DNA from: Roseateles sp. SL47
Lineage (GTDB): Bacteria; Pseudomonadota; Gammaproteobacteria; Burkholderiales; Burkholderiaceae_C
Reading direction: 5' to 3'
Assembly (NCBI RefSeq): GCF_026625885.1
Contig: NZ_CP113068.1
Coordinates: 2,914,001-2,978,000, forward strand
Length of the DNA stretch: 64,000 nt
The translations under genes and the position numbers were made by a program. Below the pieces are notes generated by a model that saw only the letters and a program-made list of their open reading frames with translations, was not told the origin of the DNA and searched no databases. This document shows positions 60,784 to 64,000 of this stretch, one piece after another. Each line of letters starts with the position of its first letter. Position 1 is the stretch's first letter.

Positions 60784-62151
60784 ATGAGCATCATCCTGAA
60801 TGGCCTTACCGGCGCACTGGCCGCGCAAGCCGCCTTGAATGCCACCAGCCAGAACGTCGCCAATGCAATGACGCCCGGCTATACCCGCCAGGGCGTGCTG
60901 CTGGGGTCGCTGCAGACGCCACAAGGCGGCTCCGGTGTGCAGGTGTCCTCACTGCTGCGGTTTTCCGACGGCTACAAGAATCTGCAGTTGTGGCAGGCCA
61001 CCAGCAGTCTGGGGCAGTACAAGGCCGGTCAGGCCTATCTGACGCAGTTGGAACAGGTGATGTCGGACGACACTGCCAATATCAATGAGGGCATTGACCA
61101 GTTTTTTGCCGCGCTGAACGCCGCCAGCGTGCAGCCGGAGTCGGGGCCGCTGCGGGAGGCGGTGATCACGGCCGCTGATGGGCTGGTCAAGCGGTTTGAC
61201 AGCCTGCAGCAGTTGCTGGCGAACCAGCAGACCACCATCGAATCCCAGCGCCAGGGCGTGGTCAGCCAGGTCAATACGCTGACGCAGGACATCGCCTTGC
61301 TGAACAAGCAGATTGCCGCAGGCCGCAGCGCCGGGTTGAACGACGCCGGCCTGCAGGACGCGCGTGATGAAAAAATCAAGGCCTTGTCCGATCTGGTCAG
61401 CGTGCAGGTGGTGGATACGCCGGACGGCGCCAAGAGCGTGTCCTTGAAGGGCGGGCAGCCGCTGGTGGTCGGGGCCGATGCCGCCACCTTGGCCACCGAT
61501 GGGCCGGGGCAACTGAAGATTCAGTTCGCCAGCACCCAATTCACGTTTTCGGATGTGGGCCTGGGTGGGCAGTTGGGCGGTCTGGCGGACCTCCAGCAGC
61601 AGGTGCTCAAGCCAATGGCCACCACCATCAGCGAGCTGGCCCTGGGCTTGGGTAATGCGTTCAACACCCAATTGGCCGCCGGCTTTGCGCCGCCCGCCGC
61701 CACGCCAGGACAACCGCTGTTCGACACCAGCTCCGGCCGGCTCAAGCTGACCGGTCTCGCCGCTGCCGATCTGGCGTTCTCCAGCAGTGCCACGGTCAGC
61801 GGGGACAGCGGCAACCTGACCGCGCTGGTGGGCCTGAAGCATCAGACCCTGACCCTGACCACCTTCGACCCCAAGGGCAACGCCTCCGGCACCAGCGCCG
61901 TGGTGCTGGGCGACGTGTTCACCCAGCTGGTGGGCAAGCTGGGGGTGGCCAGCAGCCTGAATCAGGCCTCCCAAACTACCGCGACCACCGTCCGTGATCA
62001 GGCCGAAGAAAACTGGAAGTCCAGCAGCGGCGTCAATACCGACGAGGAAGCAATCAGCCTGATGCAGTACCAGCAGATGTATCAGGCCAACATGAAGGTG
62101 GTGGCCGTGGCCAACCAGTTGTTTGACAGCACCCTGGCCATGCTGGGTTGA
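60784..62151 (+). CDS. flgK: Hook-filament junction protein FlgK (lateral type)
   Basis: A 455-residue HAP1 protein joining hook and filament. The N-terminal ALNATSQNVANAMTPGYTRQGV and the C-terminal DEEAISLMQYQQMYQANMKVVAVANQLFDSTL helices are the conserved core, and TLTQDIALLNKQIAAG is typical of FlgK. ATG 60784 is chosen because the motif distance fits; the frame opens earlier over flgJ. Confidence 0.95.
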   Translation: MSIILNGLTGALAAQAALNATSQNVANAMTPGYTRQGVLLGSLQTPQGGSGVQVSSLLRFSDGYKNLQLWQATSSLGQYKAGQAYLTQLEQVMSDDTANINEGIDQFFAALNAASVQPESGPLREAVITAADGLVKRFDSLQQLLANQQTTIESQRQGVVSQVNTLTQDIALLNKQIAAGRSAGLNDAGLQDARDEKIKALSDLVSVQVVDTPDGAKSVSLKGGQPLVVGADAATLATDGPGQLKIQFASTQFTFSDVGLGGQLGGLADLQQQVLKPMATTISELALGLGNAFNTQLAAGFAPPAATPGQPLFDTSSGRLKLTGLAAADLAFSSSATVSGDSGNLTALVGLKHQTLTLTTFDPKGNASGTSAVVLGDVFTQLVGKLGVASSLNQASQTTATTVRDQAEENWKSSSGVNTDEEAISLMQYQQMYQANMKVVAVANQLFDSTLAMLG

Positions 62152-62164
62152 TCAGGAGCCGATC

Positions 62165-63049
62165 ATGCGCATCGCCAGCAATCAGTACCACACCACCATG
62201 AACAGCGCCCTGCAGGCCGCCAATGAAGGCTTGACGCATGTCATGCAGCAGATGGCGTCGGGAAAGCGGGTGCTGAAACCGTCCGACGACAGCATTGCCA
62301 CGCTGCGCCTGTCCCGCCTGTCGCGGGAGGAGGCATCGCTGACGCAGTACCGGGACAACATCGGCGCGCTGCAGAGCCGGTTGAAGACCAGCGAAGTGAC
62401 CCTGGACAGCATCAAGGACGACCTGCAAGCCACCCGCGACCTGCTGGTGTGGGCCGCCGACGCCGGCAACACCGGCGACGACCTGAATGCCATGTCCGGC
62501 TCGATCAAGACCCTGCACGACAGCCTGCTCTACCTCGCCAACAGCAAGAACGCGGAAGGGCGCTACCTGTTTTCCGGTACGGCCAGTGATCAACCCACCG
62601 TGGATGCGGCTTATGCGTTTCAGGGAAACACCCAGACGCAGCAGGTCGCCGTGGCCGACAACATGACCGTCTCCGCCAACGTGACGCTGGAGGCCATGGG
62701 CGGCTTTTTGCAGCAGCTCAATGCGCTGACCGTCCAGTTGGCCGCCCCCGGGGTGACGGCGGAAGGCGCCCATGCCAACGTTGCCGCGATGATCACGGCG
62801 CTGGACCAGACGCTGAATTCGGTGTCCAGCAAGATTGGCCAGTTGGGGGGGCGTCAGAACATTCTGGAGACGCTGGACAGCAACCACGCGTCGGTCAGCC
62901 TGTCCAACCAGCAGGCTGCGCTGGACATCGGCCAGATCGACTACGGCGAAGCGGCCACGCGACTGAACAGCTACACCCTGGCGCTGCAGGCGACACAAAA
63001 GGCGTATGCCAAAGTGAGCGCGCTGAGCCTGTTCGACGCCATTTCCTGA
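62165..63049 (+). CDS. flgL: Hook-filament junction protein FlgL (lateral type)
   Basis: A 294-residue HAP3 protein with a flagellin-like N-terminus (SNQYHTTMNSALQAANEGLTHVMQQMASGKRVLKPSDD), the LLYLANSKNAEGRYLFSGTAS signature of FlgL, and a C-terminal flagellin-like helix ending SLFDAIS. ATG 62165 follows AGGAG. An 87-bp gap with CGCTCCGCCCC repeats separates it from the next gene. Confidence 0.95.
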   Translation: MRIASNQYHTTMNSALQAANEGLTHVMQQMASGKRVLKPSDDSIATLRLSRLSREEASLTQYRDNIGALQSRLKTSEVTLDSIKDDLQATRDLLVWAADAGNTGDDLNAMSGSIKTLHDSLLYLANSKNAEGRYLFSGTASDQPTVDAAYAFQGNTQTQQVAVADNMTVSANVTLEAMGGFLQQLNALTVQLAAPGVTAEGAHANVAAMITALDQTLNSVSSKIGQLGGRQNILETLDSNHASVSLSNQQAALDIGQIDYGEAATRLNSYTLALQATQKAYAKVSALSLFDAIS

Positions 63050-63136
63050 GCCTTCTTGCTCAGCCCTGTCGTTCAGCCTAGTCGCTCCGCCCCGTCGCTC
63101 CGCCCCCACCTTCCGCGCCCTACCTGAGAGCCACCC

Positions 63137-64000
63137 ATGCAGTCCCTGCTCGCACCGGCCACTCCTTCCCCTGCCTCGCGCGCTGCGCTGGGCAGTGGCA
63201 GCGCCCTCGCGCCGAGCGCGGCTGCCGGGCAGGGCGGAGCGTTCAGCCTCTCGGCGCTGGGGGCAGCCTTGGCCGATACCAGCACCGCCTCCCAGGGGCT
63301 GGCGCTGGTCACGGCCGAAGGAGAGGCCGCCCCCACGCTCCGCGCGGACGCGGACCTGCCGCAGGCTCGCCAGCCAGGCCAGCAACAGCGGCTGGGACGC
63401 CTGCAGCAAGGGCTGGACTACCTGGACCGGTTGGCATCCAGCGTCCAGCAGCTCAAAAGTGGGATCAGCGACACCCTGGCTCGGCGCGCCGCACCGTCGG
63501 AGACCCTGAACCAGCAGGTGGACCAGTTGCGCCAACTGTGGGAGCAGCGTCCGCAGGAGGCCGGTGGGCGCGTGGATGCCCAGTTGCAGGCGGCTGACAG
63601 CCCCGACGCCAGCGCCCGCCAGCGCTTCAAGCTGCGAGGGCTGGATCTGGCCGTGTTGCAGCACGGCGGCCGGGAAACGCTGCGGCTGCAATTGCCCGGC
63701 CAAGCCGTGCCGCAAGGAGCGGGCACCAGCGCCAAGCCGGTGCAGTTGTCGGTCACCCTGCAGGGCGAGGGCACACAAGAGCAGTTGCAAGGACTGGCCA
63801 AGGCCCTGGCCCCAGCGGGATTGCAACTGCAAGTGCAGGGACAGGACATCATCTTCCAGGTGTCCGAAGCCCAGTGGCCGGCCCTGCGGGACGGCATGAC
63901 GGTGCGTGGCGAGGGCAAGCGTTTTCCCAGCGGTCAACCGGTTCGGGCGATGCTGGAACCAGCGCCGGAAGCCCTTCAGCCTCAGCGCTGGAACCTGCAG
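63137..64000 (+). CDS. Probable lateral hook-associated protein (LafW position), 3' end beyond the window
   Basis: The frame is open from the ATG at 63137 to the right edge (288 codons, no stop). The first ~100 residues are Ala/Ser/Gln-rich, then a helical stretch LGRLQQGLDYLDRLASSVQQLKSGI, then a beta-rich part (RFKLRGLDLAVLQHGGRETLRLQLPG, and QLSVTLQGEGTQEQLQGLAKALAPAGLQLQVQG). In laf clusters the gene after lfgL is lafW, described as a hook-associated protein. I assign it by position and composition only; a second FliK-like or export protein is an alternative. Confidence 0.5.
   Translation, partial: MQSLLAPATPSPASRAALGSGSALAPSAAAGQGGAFSLSALGAALADTSTASQGLALVTAEGEAAPTLRADADLPQARQPGQQQRLGRLQQGLDYLDRLASSVQQLKSGISDTLARRAAPSETLNQQVDQLRQLWEQRPQEAGGRVDAQLQAADSPDASARQRFKLRGLDLAVLQHGGRETLRLQLPGQAVPQGAGTSAKPVQLSVTLQGEGTQEQLQGLAKALAPAGLQLQVQGQDIIFQVSEAQWPALRDGMTVRGEGKRFPSGQPVRAMLEPAPEALQPQRWNLQ

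Noticed and set aside
62054..63937. 627-codon open frame on the minus strand over flgK, flgL and the last gene
   Set aside because: It is antisense to well-recognised flagellar genes. In GC-rich DNA such mirror frames are common, and the translation is His/Gln/Arg-rich without domains.
1..64000. CRISPR arrays, tRNA or rRNA genes, insertion sequences
   Set aside because: No regularly spaced repeats, cloverleaf-like sequences, rRNA segments or transposase motifs were found on reading the window.

Overview
The window is GC-rich, densely packed, and reads as chromosome of a betaproteobacterium of the order Burkholderiales. The gene families and codon use suggest the Roseateles/Mitsuaria/Rubrivivax neighbourhood; this is an inference from gene content, not from a search. 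There are no rRNA or tRNA genes, no recognisable insertion sequence and no CRISPR array.

Positions 1-15,168 hold housekeeping and metabolic genes: the tail of an M3 peptidase, an SDR dehydrogenase, rsgA with an M48 membrane protease, orn, a fused pabB-pabC, a degenerate SWIM/SNF2-like protein, a secreted GH13 alpha-amylase with a starch-binding domain, the DEAD-box helicase rhlE, a cold-shock/DUF1294 membrane protein and a GNAT acetyltransferase. Positions 15,368-20,420 are a translationally coupled three-gene operon resembling the MksF-MksE-MksB (JetA-JetB-JetC) SMC complexes, without a visible nuclease subunit. Positions 20,556-31,674 are accessory metabolism: an MFS transporter, an NTF2-like protein, a secreted GH5 endoglucanase with two CBM6 modules, a zinc-ribbon protein, a LysR-controlled 2-hydroxyacid dehydrogenase/RraA-like/Bug-receptor operon, and a large lipoprotein metalloprotease.

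From 31,638 to the right edge lies one large flagellar locus whose gene order matches the lateral (Laf/Flag-2) type. flhA-flhB-fliR-fliQ-fliP-fliN-fliM run leftward. fliE-F-G-H-I-J, fliD-S-T-K-L, fliA, motA-motB, flgM-flgN and a glucosaminidase gene run rightward. flgA is inverted, then flgB-C-D-E-F-G-H-I-J-K-L follow, and a probable hook-associated gene runs off the end. The locus carries its own export gate, basal body, motor, stator, sigma-28 and anti-sigma factor; flagellin must lie beyond the window. Lateral-type features are a FliM without the N-terminal CheY-binding peptide, a FlgJ without its muramidase domain (encoded instead beside flgN), and the absence of chemotaxis genes.

The most striking observation is in the 1-kb gap between the two divergent arms (38,085-39,102), where Laf clusters normally carry the sigma-54 activator lafK. 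No lafK is present. The gap holds a sequence with the conserved core of a class I cyclic-di-GMP riboswitch (GEMM-I), on the strand of the fliE operon and followed by two strong hairpins. This suggests that c-di-GMP directly gates assembly of this second flagellar system at the RNA level.
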